Positions 1-13,132 of a stretch of 64,000 nucleotides of DNA are shown in pieces. The translations under genes were made by a program, and so were the position numbers. How positions within the stretch are numbered: the first letter of the stretch is position 1; every line of letters begins with the position of its first letter. The stretch lies in NCBI GenBank assembly GCA_003415625.1, contig PYIU01000007.1:1364001-1428000 (forward strand), in the 5' to 3' direction. The notes below the pieces were generated by a model. It made no database searches. It was not told where the DNA came from and saw only the letters and a list, made by a program, of their open reading frames with translations. Source of the stretch: Aquanectria penicillioides. Taxonomy: Eukaryota; Ascomycota; Sordariomycetes; Hypocreales; Nectriaceae.

Positions 1-50
1 TCTATTTATTATGTTCCTTTCAATAGAACCAACCCAACCACCCACCCACA

Positions 51-142
51 TACCCGCTGGGTTGAGTGACTAGTCACGCCCCCACCTCTCCAATGGAGAG
101 GTGGCAACAAAACCCGTAACCGCATCGCATGCATAACCATTT
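51..142 (+). repeat. Left terminal inverted repeat with two palindromes
   Basis: This is the inverted copy of 13651-13743; the two differ at only a few positions (for example R at base 56 and Y near base 121). It starts TA-CCC and carries a perfect 12-bp palindrome GTGACTAGTCAC (66-77). It also carries a hairpin with 10-bp perfect arms CACCTCTCCA/TGGAGAGGTG and one loop base (83-103). Unlike the interior it keeps its C and G bases. This fits RIP ignoring short repeats, because 92 bp is well below the usual length threshold. Confidence 0.9.
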
Positions 143-716
143 AAATATCTTTATATATAAATTAGATAAAAATGAAATAAAATTAAATTAAATAATGCTT
201 TATATAATATATATAAATTTAAAATAAAATATAAAAGATTTTTAAAAATAAAGATTTAAATTAAAAAATAAAATTATAAATATTAAAAGCTTATTATATA
301 ATATATAAAAATAAATATATAAATATATATATTAAATTTAAACTTTTAAATATTATATTAAGATTTTAATATTTAATAAATTATCTTTAAATTATTTTAT
401 ATAAAATATTTTATTTTTAAATAATATTTAATATTTAATTTAAAATATAAATAAAATATTTAAATAATTCTTTTTATTTTATATATTATATTATTAATAA
501 AATATATTTTAATAAGATTTTATTTTAATTAAATATTATAATTTTATTTATAATAAAATTATATATAAAAGTTTAAAAATATTAAATATAAATTAAATAA
601 AAAGTATTAAAATAAAAGTAAATATATAAAAATATTATATATTTTATATTATAGAATATATTTATATATACTTTATTAATATAGCTATATTAAAAAAGAT
701 ATAAATATTATAATAA

Positions 717-1099
717 TGTATTAGTGGATAGGGATACTGGCCAAAACATATACCCTACCTAAAAGGGTATAGAGTAAGTAGATTTAATTAAAGATCAAAT
801 AGCCTTCTTAAATAGCTGCAAACAGCTTAAAAGAGTATTAAAGCATTTAATTAAATGCTTTAAGGTATCCCTTAAAGAAAAGAAAGAAAGAAAATAGGGC
901 AAAAAGTTATAAATAAAGTAATATTATAAGGGGCTATACTAAAACTTCAATAGAGTCTAAATGTAAGGAATTTAAAATTTTAAAAATAAAAATTAATTAA
1001 AGAAAACTACCTATTTATTTTCTATATCTTTAAGGTCCCTTTTATCTTTTTAATTAATCTAATAATAAATTAATCTATATTACCCTAAACCTTAATTTA
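717..1099 (-). repeat. LTR copy A (3' LTR of the minus-strand element)
   Basis: 383 bp, aligning end to end with the copies at 1816-2198 and 13133-13515. It begins TGTATT on the plus strand; the other ends correspond to TG...CA after allowing for RIP. It is heavily converted to A/T. The polypurine tract immediately interior to it marks it as the 3' LTR of an element read on the minus strand. Confidence 0.85.
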
Positions 1100-1815
1100 T
1101 CCCTTTTTAATGCCTTAATACTTATCCTTAAGTAGACTAAAGGCATAATATAAAAGGAAAACTTTAAGCTTAATCTATTTAAATGTAAAGAAAATTTTAA
1201 AGAAAGCATTTAATTAAATGCTTTATATTTATAATCTATTATTTAATTTATTATTATCTCCCTTTATAATTTATTTTACTTTTAATATTTAATCTCTTTA
1301 TTTTAATTTTACTATTACTTTTCTTTATAATACAGTTCTTAATTGCAATATTAATTAATATAAGACTAATAAATAGAAATTAAAGGTTTAAATAGCTTAT
1401 AAGCAATAATTATAATTTTATTCTATTAGTTTATTAAAATTAACCCTTTTAATGCATAAAAGATCTAGCTCTTTATTTAAAGGAGTTTAAAAATAGCCTA
1501 TTAATTAATTTAAAGTAAATTTATTTATTTAGTTTTAGTAGTTATCTTTCTTTTAATAAGGGCAATATAGTTTAGATTATAATTACTTTATTAAGTCTAA
1601 ATAGTAGTATTAATAATATTTTTAATTATAGTATTAGCAATTATAGTATAATTTCTTTCTTTTGCTATATACTTAATTAATTAAGGAATTAATAAAGGTA
1701 GTATAAAGCGCTTATAAAAACTTTATTTATTACTTTTAGCAGTAAGTAAATTTAAGTTTATTTAATTAAATTACTATAAAATAGCTAATTTAAATAAAGG
1801 TATCTATTAAACTAA

Positions 1816-2198
1816 TATATTGGTAGATAGAGACACTAGCCAAAACACACACCCCACCCAAAAGGGTATAGGGTAAGCAGGTTCGGTCGAAGACCGAACA
1901 GCCTTCCCAAGCAGCTGCAAACAACTTGGAAGAGTGTTAAAGCATCTAATCGAATGCTTTGGAGTGTCCCTTAAAGAAAAGAAAGAAAGAAAATAGGGCA
2001 GAAAGTCATAAATAAAGTAATGTCATAAGGGGCTGCACTAAGACTTCAATAGGGTCCAAATGCAAGAAATTTAGAATTTCAAAAATAAAAATTGATTGAA
2101 GAAAACTGCCTATTCATTTCCTATATCTCTAAAGTCCCTTTTATCTTCCTAACTAACCTAATAATAGATTGATTTACATTACCCTAAACCCTAACTCA
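1816..2198 (-). repeat. LTR copy B: younger solo LTR, lightly mutated
   Basis: Same 383-bp LTR, but it retains most C and G bases that copies A and C have lost. Examples are an 8-bp-arm hairpin GTTCGGTC/GACCGAAC at 1881-1899 and CACACACCCC near 1846. It is flanked by CTAAT at 1812-1816 and 2199-2203, different from the ATAAT flanking the larger element. It therefore represents an independent, later insertion reduced to a solo LTR, presumably by LTR-LTR recombination. Confidence 0.82.
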
Positions 2199-2203
2199 CT
2201 AAT

Positions 2204-5200
2204 TAAATTAATTTAATTACTTGCCCTTTACTTAAAGAGTTAATAAATATTTAATTAAATACATTAAAGTAAGTAAATATATTTTAATTAATTTAGATTT
2301 CTTTTTTAAGTGCACTTAATTAAGCAATACTTATATAAGTTAGTAAGCTAATAGGCAATTTATATAGAGGCTAAATAGATTTAATTATTAGTTTAGGCTT
2401 AATAGTAGGTTTAAAGGTAGGAGTTTTAAACTTAAGGTATAGACTATAAAGGCAAGTTGCTTTAATGCTTTAATTTTAATAGTTTAAGGCTTATTTAAAA
2501 CCTTTTCCTTTATTATTACTTAAGGTAATAATAACTTTAGTAGATTTATTAATTTTAATAGAAAATCTATCTATTATTTAATACTTATAAATTTAATAGC
2601 ATTTAATTAAATTATTAGCTAAAGGATAGTAAGGCAATTAAGGGCCTAATAGTAAAAGTAGATTTATTTAATAGCTATTGCTTTAGGGATTAAATGGCTT
2701 TAGAATAATTTAATATTTATTTTTAAAAGTTTAGTATTTAATTCTCTTTTAGCTTATTATATAATAATCTTTTAGATTAATATAAAGCTATTAAATATTA
2801 AGGGAACTGTTTTAAAATCTTAGGATATAAATAGATTTTTAGGTTTTAGTAAGTTCTATAAGCTTATATTAATTAAAGAACTTTCTATTAGCAATATTAA
2901 ATTTATTAAAGATAATAGTACTAATAAAGTCTTGCATTTAATTAATATTTAAAGCAATTAATTAAGTACTTTTCTTTTGCTTGCATTTAATAAGAATTTA
3001 ATTATAGTGCATTAATGCTAAAGAGAGATTGTTAATAGTATTATAATTACTATTAAAGATTAAGGGCTAAATTATAAGGCATTTAATAATTAAAGTTTTA
3101 GTAAGTCTAACTATTTTTTAAATATTAAGAAAGAGAAAGAAAGTGCTTAAAAAACTATATTTTTAATTTTTAGCTTATTTAATAATAGGCATAATAAAAA
3201 TAGAGAAATTATAGGGCAATTTTATTTTAGTTATAATCTCCCTTTATACTATAATAAGTGTAATAGCTTGCTTATTTTAAAGGATATTAATAGTATTATA
3301 AATAATTAAATGCTTTAGCTATTTATCTTAAATAAAAAAGCTTTAATAGATAGTATTAGTAAAGTAAATAAAGCTAATTAATAGCCTTTTATTGTATATT
3401 ATTTATTAAAACTTAATAGATATAAAATTAATTAAATATTTAGTTTTTTTAATATTTATTTCTTTTAGTAAAAGCTTATAAAAAAAACTCTTTTGCTTTT
3501 ATTTATTCTTTTTAATCTTAATGCTTATAATTAAAAGATTAGTTTAGTAAATTATAAGAATATTAATAAGTCTATAAGTAAGGGTAGTAAAAAGAGCTTA
3601 AATATTAAAGTTTAAAGCTATTTCCTTTTTCTATAGGTTTTTAAATAAGTTCTATAGATCTTAATAATAGAATATTTAGGCTTAGCAAAAGTTAAAAAAG
3701 AAGTCTTTAAAGCAATTAATATTAATAAGCTAAAAATCTAAATTGCTTTTATTACCTAAAATAGGCTAAGTTTTTAATTTATTAAACTAATAATCCTAAT
3801 TTATTTAAAGGTAAAATAGTATAGATTAACTATTAAGCAATTAATTAAATATTTTAATAGTATTTTCTTTACTAAAAGAAAAGAAATCTTTAATTCTACC
3901 TTTATTTTAAATAACTCCTTTAGCTATATAAAGGTCTTTACTTAACATTAAAAATTGCGCCTTTAAAATAGTTGTATTTAAGGTTGCTTTTTTTAGCCCT
4001 ATTGTAAAATAGAGTAAAGGTTAATAGGGGGTTTAAAAGCTTATAATTAAATGCTTATAACTTAAAAGATAAAGATTATTAGTATTTTATAGGTATTATA
4101 AATAAAGTTAAAGTAATATAACTTACTATAAAATTATTAAAAGAAGGGAAAGAGTTATAAGCATAAAGTAAGTTAATATAATTTAAGTGCCTTTATTTTT
4201 AATTTAGTATTATTTAAATAAATTACTATTCTAATATTTATATATATATAAATACTAATAAGTTTCTTAAAATAGTATACTTTTTAGTATTTAATAAGAA
4301 TTTTATTAGTATTTAGTTTCTACCTTAAATCTTAAGGGTTAATTTTCTATTTATTATAAAAGTATTATATTGGCCCTCCTTTTTATTCCTTTCTTTTTTA
4401 CTTATTATTTTTTACTTCTTTAATTCTTTTATACCTTTAGTTATTACTGCAATTTTTATTCTTTATCTTATAATAGCTTTATATTGCAATAAGCTTAAGT
4501 CTTTTGCCTTTATACCTTATAATTGTCTCTTTAATATATATAATCTTACTATTAGCTATATTTAGGCTTTTAAATTCTTTTATTAATACTTTATTTATTA
4601 GTATACTTATAATAGTTTTTTCTATAAGGCTTTAATTAATACTATTAATATTACTATTAAATAATTAATAAATATCTTTTTTTATATTGCTTTTTAATTA
4701 TTATTTTTATCTAATAATTAATTAAATACTTTTAGATTTAATAATGCTTTAATATTTAAATTTATAGCTTTTAAGCTCTTAATTAACTTAATTAGCCCTT
4801 ATATATTAAAATTGCCTTTAAAGAAAATAGCAAGTAAATTAATTATAAACTTACTTAATAGTTTATTTTATAATTACTATTTTATAATTTAGTACTTTAT
4901 TTTAAAGTAGATCTTCTCCTTTAGCGCTAACTTTAGTCTATATATATCCCTATAGAATAGGCTTATTCAATAAAGTACTTTTTAACTTAGCTATTAACTT
5001 GCCTTAAGTATATTAAGGCATTTATTATTGCCTTTATTAAATATATTAACCCCTTTATATATTATAAATGCATTTAATTATATACTTTTATAGTTTCTAT
5101 CTATAATAAATATATTCTTACTCCCTTTTATATATATATTTTAGCATTAAGTTATATAGATAGCTACTATATTAATTATATTTAAAATAGTTAATTTAAA

Positions 5201-5900
5201 TATAAATAGAGCTTTCTTTATAAATATTAACTAAAGGGTTTTTATAAAGGCCTTTATAACTTTCCTTTAGGTAGTATAAATACTATTAATAAGTCTACTT
5301 AACTATTAACTTTTATAGTAGATTTTCTTAAGCTAATTACTTACCTATAAATTATATATAGTTTCTCTATTAATAATATAGCTAATAATTGCTAATTAAT
5401 TAAGTAAGTATAAGAAATATTTAATTAAAAGCATAAAGTAAGTTTTAATTAATAAAAATAATAATCTTTAGCTTATTTTTTAATATAGATTAATTAAATA
5501 TAGTTTTTAATTTATTAATAATAGTTTAATAAATAAAAGATAGTACTATAAAGCAATTAATTAAATATTTCTATATCCTTTAAGGCTATTATTATTATTA
5601 TATTATTTTAATAACCTTAAAACTTAATTTTTATTAGGTATATTTAGATTTTTAAATTTTTTATAGATATTAATACTTTATTTCTTACTATTTTCTATAT
5701 ATTTTTATTTATTTTTAAATAATTTTAACCCTTTTGCTATAATTTTTAGATATTTTTATTCTATTTTTATTGATTTTTAGTGTAATTTTTAAAGTTTTTA
5801 AATAGATTTTTAAGGGATTTTTAAAGATTTTTAGCATTTTCTTAAGGTTTTTAGCTAATTTTTAGTTATTTTTATTTAGTTTTATTTAGTTTTATTATTT
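2204..5900. other. AT-rich stretch of unresolved origin inside the element
   Basis: It lies between the solo LTR and the end of the recognisable pol relics. It is too long for the usual segment between integrase and 3' LTR. I could not read any protein motif on either strand. At 5650-5950 there is a run of short repeats of the form ttttta(g/a). It could be an extra gene of the retrotransposon or a further nested element erased by RIP. Confidence 0.4.
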
Positions 5901-6899
5901 TTTTATTTACCTTTAATTGCTTTTTATTTTGCTTTTTTGCTTTATTTTAGGCAGTTTATTTTTTTTTAGTATAGTATTAGTTTTAATATCTTTATTTCTT
6001 TTTTTTTAATCCTTAATATCCCTTCTTTAATAGCAATTTAGCTATCTTTAGCCTAATGCTATTATTAACTATTTAATTAATTGCTTACTATATTTTAATA
6101 TTATATTTATTAATTGCTATTTATCTTTAGAATTTAAACTTTAATAATTTCTTTAGGCCTAATATAAATATATATTATAGTATTATTATTTAAGCTTTTT
6201 ATAGCATTTAAATTAAGTTTATTCCATTTTTACTATTCTATAGATTTAGTTTATATTTAATTAAATACTTCTCTTTCTTTTTTTACCTTTAGTAGTACTT
6301 TTTAATTTATACTAAAAGTCTTTTTATTATCTTTACTTACTTACTATCTATCTTTATTTTCTATAAACTTTTTTAACTAATTACTATAGGTTATATTAAA
6401 AAGCTTAACTCTATCTATAGTATTAAAAATATAACTTTTTATTTTATTAAATGCATTAGCAATTCTATAAGGGCTTAATTAATATAGCTTTATCTTTGCA
6501 ATATAAAATATATCCTTTTAATTTTATATATTATACTAAAGAACTAAATCTTTAATAGCAAAAGGCTTTTTATATAGCCTATATTAATTCTTTTTAGTCT
6601 CTTTATTAGCAATTAACCTTTAGAATGCAGTTATTTATTGCCTAGCTTCTTTTATATCTTTTTACTTTTACTTTAAGATCTTAATTCTTTACTTAAGTAA
6701 GTCTTTAATAAAAATTATATTATTCTATTTAATTAAATGCTATATAAGCACTTTTACTTTTAGAGAAAGAACTAGCTTCTATTTATAGAGTAAATAAAAA
6801 GGTAATCTTCTATATAAAGCGCAAATAGCTACTCTTTTAGCTAATAAAGCTATTAGCAAAATATCTATCTATTTTCCTTTTTCTTTACTCTTTTTCTTT

Positions 6900-6990
6900 A
6901 GGAAACTTATTATAGTAGTATAACTACCTTTAATAAATCTATTTGCTTTAGGGTTATAAGTAAAAGTATTAATAACTTTTATATTAAGGC
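6900..6990 (-). pseudogene. Integrase relic around the third catalytic acid
   Basis: The minus strand reads I-K-V-I-N-T-F-T-Y-N-P-K-A-N-R-F-I-K-G. This matches the Y-[HN]-P-x-[AT]-[DN]-G-x-x-E region of gypsy integrases. The codon expected to encode the catalytic Glu (6931-6929) is AAA, one G-to-A step away. It lies downstream of reverse transcriptase in element orientation, as in Ty3/gypsy and unlike Ty1/copia. Confidence 0.58.
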
Positions 6991-8399
6991 TATTAAGATC
7001 TTTAGGAATCCCTTTTATAATCTCTTTTTTATTATTAATAATTACTCTTTTTAATATTCTATACTAATAGTGCAGTTTTTTAAGGAATTTTATAATATAG
7101 TAACTATTTAATTTTAGGATTAGCTTAGCCTTTACCTATCTATAAAGGTTACATTTAGCTTTTAGTATAAATTTAAATCCTTTATTAAAAGGTATATACT
7201 ATCTATTAAAATAAATCTTTATTATTAAATAAATAGGCTTAATAGATATAAAGGCTTCTATTAATTTTTAAGGAATATATATTTAATATATTAAGTACTG
7301 CCTAATAGCTTCTATAATATTTCTTTTTATATTTTACTAATAGTACCTTTTAAAGAGGAGTATATAAGTAGTATTATAACTATAATGCCCTTTATTAATA
7401 TAGTATAATTTAATTAAATTCTTTTAAATATCTTTCTTTTCTATAATTAACCTTAAGTTGCCTTTTTATTTTTTAGCCTTAATCTATAAGTAGCTACCTT
7501 TTATAAAGTGTTTTTTAGCCTTTAGCTATAAATATTAATAATTTTATAGAGTAATACCTATTAGCCTTTTTAATAAAAGTAAGTATTCCTTTAATTGTAA
7601 TAAAGGTCTATTATAATTCTTTTTTAACTCTATTAATTTATTTTTAATCTTAATAATATTAAGATAAGTATTAATAAACTCTTTAATATTATTTTTAGCC
7701 TTTTAGTTTATTTAATTAAATGCTTTTAGACCTTTTTTAAATAGCCTATTAGCTATATTATTTTTATTTTTAGAAATATATTAAATAGTAAAGTTAAATA
7801 ATAGAATATAATTAATCTATTAAATAATTATTATATTAAGGATATTGCTAGCCCTACTATTAAGCTAGTAAACTAAAACTTAAGAATCTATTTTTAAGAT
7901 AAAGGGCAATTTATATATATAGCTATAAAGGCATTTAATTCTATATAATATGCCTTTACATTTAAGTTTAATAGCATTATACCTTTATTTTATAGGAGTT
8001 TAAAGACTAGATTTATACTTTATTAAATGCCTTTTTCCCTTTATTATTTGCATTAATACTATACTTTAGCCTTTTTTATTAGTATTAATTATAAAAATAA
8101 CCTCTTTAGATCCTTTAGAAAGGTTTAATATTGCTAGAATAAAAGTAAAGGTTATCTTTTCTTTAAGAACTGCTATAGTATTAGCTTGTTTCTTACTTTA
8201 TATCTATATAGCATCCTTCCTTAATAATTAAGTAAGAGGTCTAGCAATTTAGGTATATCTTTTAACTTAAATTTAATAATAGCCTATAATTCTTAAAAAT
8301 GCTTTAATTTACTTTAGATTATAATATCTTTTCTATTTATTAATCTTAATTACTTTTTTTTCTATTAGCTACCTTTTAGCTATATTATATAAGTATTTA

Positions 8400-8595
8400 A
8401 TAATAATTGCAATATACTAATAGAACTTTAACTTCCCTATAGAAATTATGCACTTAAATAGCTTAATATTTAAAAGAGTTTTATTTAAATTAATTAAATG
8501 CTTTAAAATAAATTTCTATATATTAAGGAGTACCTTCTCCCTATTATATTTAGTCTTTAGTTCTTTAATAGTAATATTATTTAAAAAGGCTTAAT
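8400..8595 (-). pseudogene. Reverse transcriptase relic with mutated catalytic motif
   Basis: Minus-strand codons at 8587-8576 read F-L-N-N, where the Ty3/gypsy catalytic motif is [FY]-[LV]-D-D. Both Asp codons would become Asn by one G-to-A change each. Downstream, around 8480-8430, residues resembling the F-L-G-x-x-I-S region of the palm/thumb follow. The enzyme is dead by both the Asp changes and the stops. Confidence 0.62.
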
Positions 8596-9959
8596 AGACT
8601 TTTAATAATAAATTAAAGAGAATTTTAATTATAATCCTTAAGAACTATACTATTAAATTAGTTCCTTTTTGCAGTAAAGTGCACATTTTAAAAAGCCCTA
8701 ATAGTATATTAAAAGTTATTAAATCCTAACTTTTCTTTATTAAGAAAATTTAATTATATCTTAAAAAGAAGTCTAAAAGAGTTAAGATTTTATATATTTT
8801 AAATTTAGCTAAGAATTTATTAGCTTCTAAAAGAATTAATTTATTCTATATTATATATATATTATATCTTTTAGCTAAATTAATTAAATAAAGTCTACTA
8901 TTCTTTTTTGCCATTAATATATATAGGTTTTAATAGGCAGTATAAAACTCTTAAAGGATTCCTCTTTTTATTTAAGTTTTTAGTAATTTAATAACTTTCT
9001 TTTTTAATTCTTTAGGGATTAAAATATTTCCTATTTATTAAGCTTTATATTTAATTATTTTAATAATTTATAGAGAGGCTACTTTAGGGTTTAATCTCCT
9101 ATACTCCTTAAAATCCTAAATAAGTATTACTTCTTTATTATAAAGAATTTCTAAAAGGATATTTCTTTCTTTATTAATAAGGATCCTTTCTATTTAATTA
9201 ATTACTTTTTAAAGTCTTTCTTTATATAGCCTTAATCCTTTAGCTATTTTAGAGAACTTAAGTATTAAGAGCTTTAAGTACTTAAACTTCTCTTTAAGGT
9301 CTCCCTTTACTTCCTTTTATTTTTTCTCCTTTTAATATAAATTCCCTTTAGGGATAGATCTATTTAATAAAATATTATCTTTAGGATATATTTTATTAGC
9401 TTTTTATTTATATATTGTATTAATAAATATTACTTTCTCTTTTTAGTATATAGCTAATTATAGCTTTTTCTTTGCCTTTATTACCTTTATATAGTTAACC
9501 TTTAATTAATTTCTAATTATTAATTAAATTATTACTTTTATTAATATTTTATTTAACTATTTAATTAATTGCTTATTATTATCTTTTTTTAGACCCTATA
9601 ATTCTATTAGTTTAAAAAAACTTTAGGAACTTATTTTTAGTTGCCTTAAGTAGTCTCTATACTTTTTAAGGCATTTTATTTAATATTTCTAGCAATAAGT
9701 ATAATAATCTTAATTAAGCTAAATTAATATTAAAGGAGTATTTCTCCTTTTAAAGATATATAATTAAATATAACTTTAGTAGCCTTAATAAAGGGCATTC
9801 CTAAAATAAAAGAAATAGAAATATATTCTTTTAAAGCAATATAGAATCTCTATACTATTTAAATATTTTTAAGAAATAGCTTAATATTTATTTCTCTATA
9901 TATTTAGATTTAATTATTAAAATAGAATATAGTAAAAGCTTCTATAGGCTTTACTTTTA

Positions 9960-10030
9960 GCTTATATTTTTATACTATTTTATTAAAGATAATATTTTCT
10001 TTTAATTTAAAATCCACTAAAGCTTTTTAA
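9960..10030 (-). pseudogene. Retropepsin (protease) relic
   Basis: The minus strand reads A-L-V-D-F-K-L-K-E-N-I-I around 10025-9990. Retroviral-type proteases of this class have A-L-[IV]-D-S-G; the F and K codons differ from S and G only by C-to-T and G-to-A changes. Position between the gag knuckle and the reverse transcriptase supports the call. Confidence 0.5.
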
Positions 10031-11161
10031 ATTATTCTATTAAAGTTATTTAACTTTACTTAAATTTTTAGTAGTTTTTAGCATTAAGCTAAAATTCTTT
10101 AATACTATTAGTTTAAAACATTTATATAGACTATTAAATGCATTTAATTAAATATAACTTTTCCCCCTTTAGTTATTATATAGCTAATATTAACTTTATT
10201 AATACTTCCTTAATCTTTAATAAAGTATTCTTTAGGCAATAGTATATAATAAGGTTTAAATTCCTTTTTAATTAATATACTATTAATACTATACTACTTA
10301 GCAATACAGTTAAAGTACTCCTTTAAGAATATTGCTTTTAGATTATTAATTATAATTAAATTAATAGCTTATTAAACCTATCTCTTTTTTAATAAAGGTT
10401 TAAGTTTTATCTATTTAATTTCTTTTATTTCCTTTATATAATTAAAAACTATCTTTAAAATATTATTACCTAAAGGAGGGTTAAGGGTAATTAAGTTTTT
10501 AATAGTTATTTAGACTTTTAATTTTACTACCTTTTTATAAATTTATTTTTTTATTTAAATAACTTTAAGCATTTAATTAAAAGCATTTTAATCCTTTTCT
10601 TTAAGGATAATATTAGCAATCTCTTTATTTTTAATAAATTCTTTATTTATAACTTAAATAAAAGATTAAGTTTTTTTTTTCTCTTTAATTAATTAATTTC
10701 TCTTTTAATTTTACTTTTATACATTTTACAGTATTAATTTTTAATATAATATTAGCAATAAAAGGGTTATTAATTAATTCTATAGCTTAATTATTAATAA
10801 AAATGCAATTAACTTTAGGTTTTTAAATCTCCTTAAGGGAATTTTTATTAAGCATTAAGGAGCTATACTTTAGTTAATTAATATACTTAAGGAAGTCTTT
10901 AATTAAATGCTTCTTTTTTTTAGCAATCTACTATTTTTATGCATTTAGCTTATTTACTATTATAACCTTAGCTTAGCTATAAATCTTAAAGGTAGGGAAT
11001 TCTAGGATCTATAAAATAACTATTTTTCTTACTTCTTCTTTAATAGCAAGCTTATATATTAGTTTTAAGGGTAGTAAGAGTTTCTATTGCTCTATTTAAA
11101 TAAAGCTAGCATTACTATTATAATCTATAAATCCCCTTTTTCTATTTTCTATAAAAAGTAA

Positions 11162-11203
11162 GCAATAGTTTAGAAAATGCCTTACTTCTATATAATAAAA
11201 GCA
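11162..11203 (-). pseudogene. Gag zinc-knuckle (CCHC) relic
   Basis: On the minus strand 14 codons run C-x2-Y-x4-H-x4-C, the exact retrotransposon zinc-knuckle spacing. The second position is a TAT codon where TGT is expected, a single G-to-A change consistent with RIP. Stops and other changes surround it. It fixes the orientation and places gag at the right-hand end of the element. Confidence 0.65.
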
Positions 11204-13132
11204 CTTTAAATCTCTATTATAACTTATATTAATATAGAAGTTATAATAGAGATATATATAATTAAATTCTTCTATTTAATTAAGGTTATTTTTAATTAGC
11301 AATAATAATTTTATTTTTAGTTAATTAATCTTTTAATATATAATCCTTTTTGATTTCTATAATTTATTTATAATATTTTAGGCTATATTAATTTATAGCT
11401 TCTCTATTCCTTTAATAAAAAGATTTAACTTCTCTTTTAAGCTTTAGATAGAATTAGGGAACTTAAGCTCTTAATGCTAGAGCTAATTTTAATAAGCAAA
11501 AGGTTTTTTAGTTTTCCTAAAATATCTAAAGTTATTATCCTTCCCTTTTATCTAAAAGATTTAAATTCCTTTTTTAGTATTAAGGAAGTTCTTAATTAGC
11601 TTAATTATCTTTTTATACTTTATTATTCTTAAGGTATTTAAGTATTTCCCTTTCTATTAATAGATATTAATAATAATGTTTTTTAATATAGTATTATAAA
11701 TAGCTTAAGCCTATATAGTAAAAGCCTTTTAGCCAATAGAATTTACTTTTTTATTAAGTTAGGCATACTTTATAAGCTACTAAAGGATAACTCTATACTC
11801 TATAGATTAAATTAAAATTATATTTATTTACTAAAGCTTATTTTTAGGTAGATTTAATTAATTTAAATTTTAATACTTAAAGGTTTTTAAAAGGTTTTAC
11901 TTTATAGTAGGCCAATTATTGCCTTTTAGTAAGTTTATAATATCTTAAGATACTTTAAAGGTTATATAGTATATTAGAGCTTTACCCTTTATATTATTTG
12001 CAATTTTTTAGCTAATTATAAATCTATTATATAATTTAAGGAAATGTATAATATTCCTTTTATTAAAAATTATATTAAGCAATTAAATAAAAGTAATAGT
12101 TACTTCTATTATTTTAGCTAATATATTTAATTTATTTTTTTTAAAAATATTAATATTAATAGTATTAATTAACTTAAAAAGAATAGTTAAAGATTATTAA
12201 CTATATTAACCCTTTTTGCTTTTAATAAGGCTTAAAGGGTTTAATTGCATTTAATTAAATATTCTTTTTATTTTTTTATTTAAGGGTATTAGTAAATTAT
12301 AGTTATTAGGATTTCTATAATAAGTATTTTAGTGTATATATATAGGGAAGTATAGGCTAGCTACTTAACTCTTAGGGTTATAAGTTATAATAAAATAATA
12401 TATATATATAATAAAATAATAAAATAATAAAATAAATTAAAATATATATTAAAATAATTAAAAAAAATAAAGAAAAGGGATAGTAGTATTATATTTAATA
12501 AGGCTTTATCTTAATAAATTTAAACTAGCTTTTTAAAGTTAATAATAATAGATAAAGTAGCTAATTAAAATAGTAATAAATATATATATATATTCTTTAG
12601 CTAAAGTCTAAAGATTAATAAAGATAATAAAAATTTTCTATTCTTTATAATTAATTAAGGGTTAAATAATCTTTTTTTTTCTTTTTTTTTTTCTTTTTTA
12701 ATCTATAAATTAAACTTTTAGTAGTCTTAAGTATACTTTAATATTTAAAAGTATTTAATTAAATGCTTATATATTATTTGCACTATTATTTTACCTTATA
12801 TACCTTTATACTAATATATTAGTATTATATTAAATTATTAAATTTTTCTATATATCTACTTTAATTATAGTAATAGGTTTTCTTTTTTTAAAATATAAAT
12901 TTATATTAATATCTCTATTTACCTTTAGTATTATTTTTAATTTTAATGCTTTTTATTTTTATAGAAGTAATAGATTTTTTAGTATTTAAGAATTCCTAAA
13001 TCTTTATAATTAATTGTTTACTATTTCTTTAGGTTCTTAATAATAGCTTAAAAGTATTATTAAAGAGTTTAATTAAATACTTTAGTATCTTTTTAAATAA
13101 TTTAAAGGCTTCTCCCTATTATAACCTTTAAA

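Noticed and set aside
12400..12430. Short AT tandem repeats resembling a CRISPR array
   Set aside because: Low-complexity ATAAA repeats in RIP DNA of a eukaryote; no spacer-repeat structure.
2204..13100. Centromeric or mitochondrial origin of the AT-rich block
   Set aside because: LTRs, target duplications and gag-pol relics show a RIP-mutated transposon. No mitochondrial gene or tRNA was seen in it.
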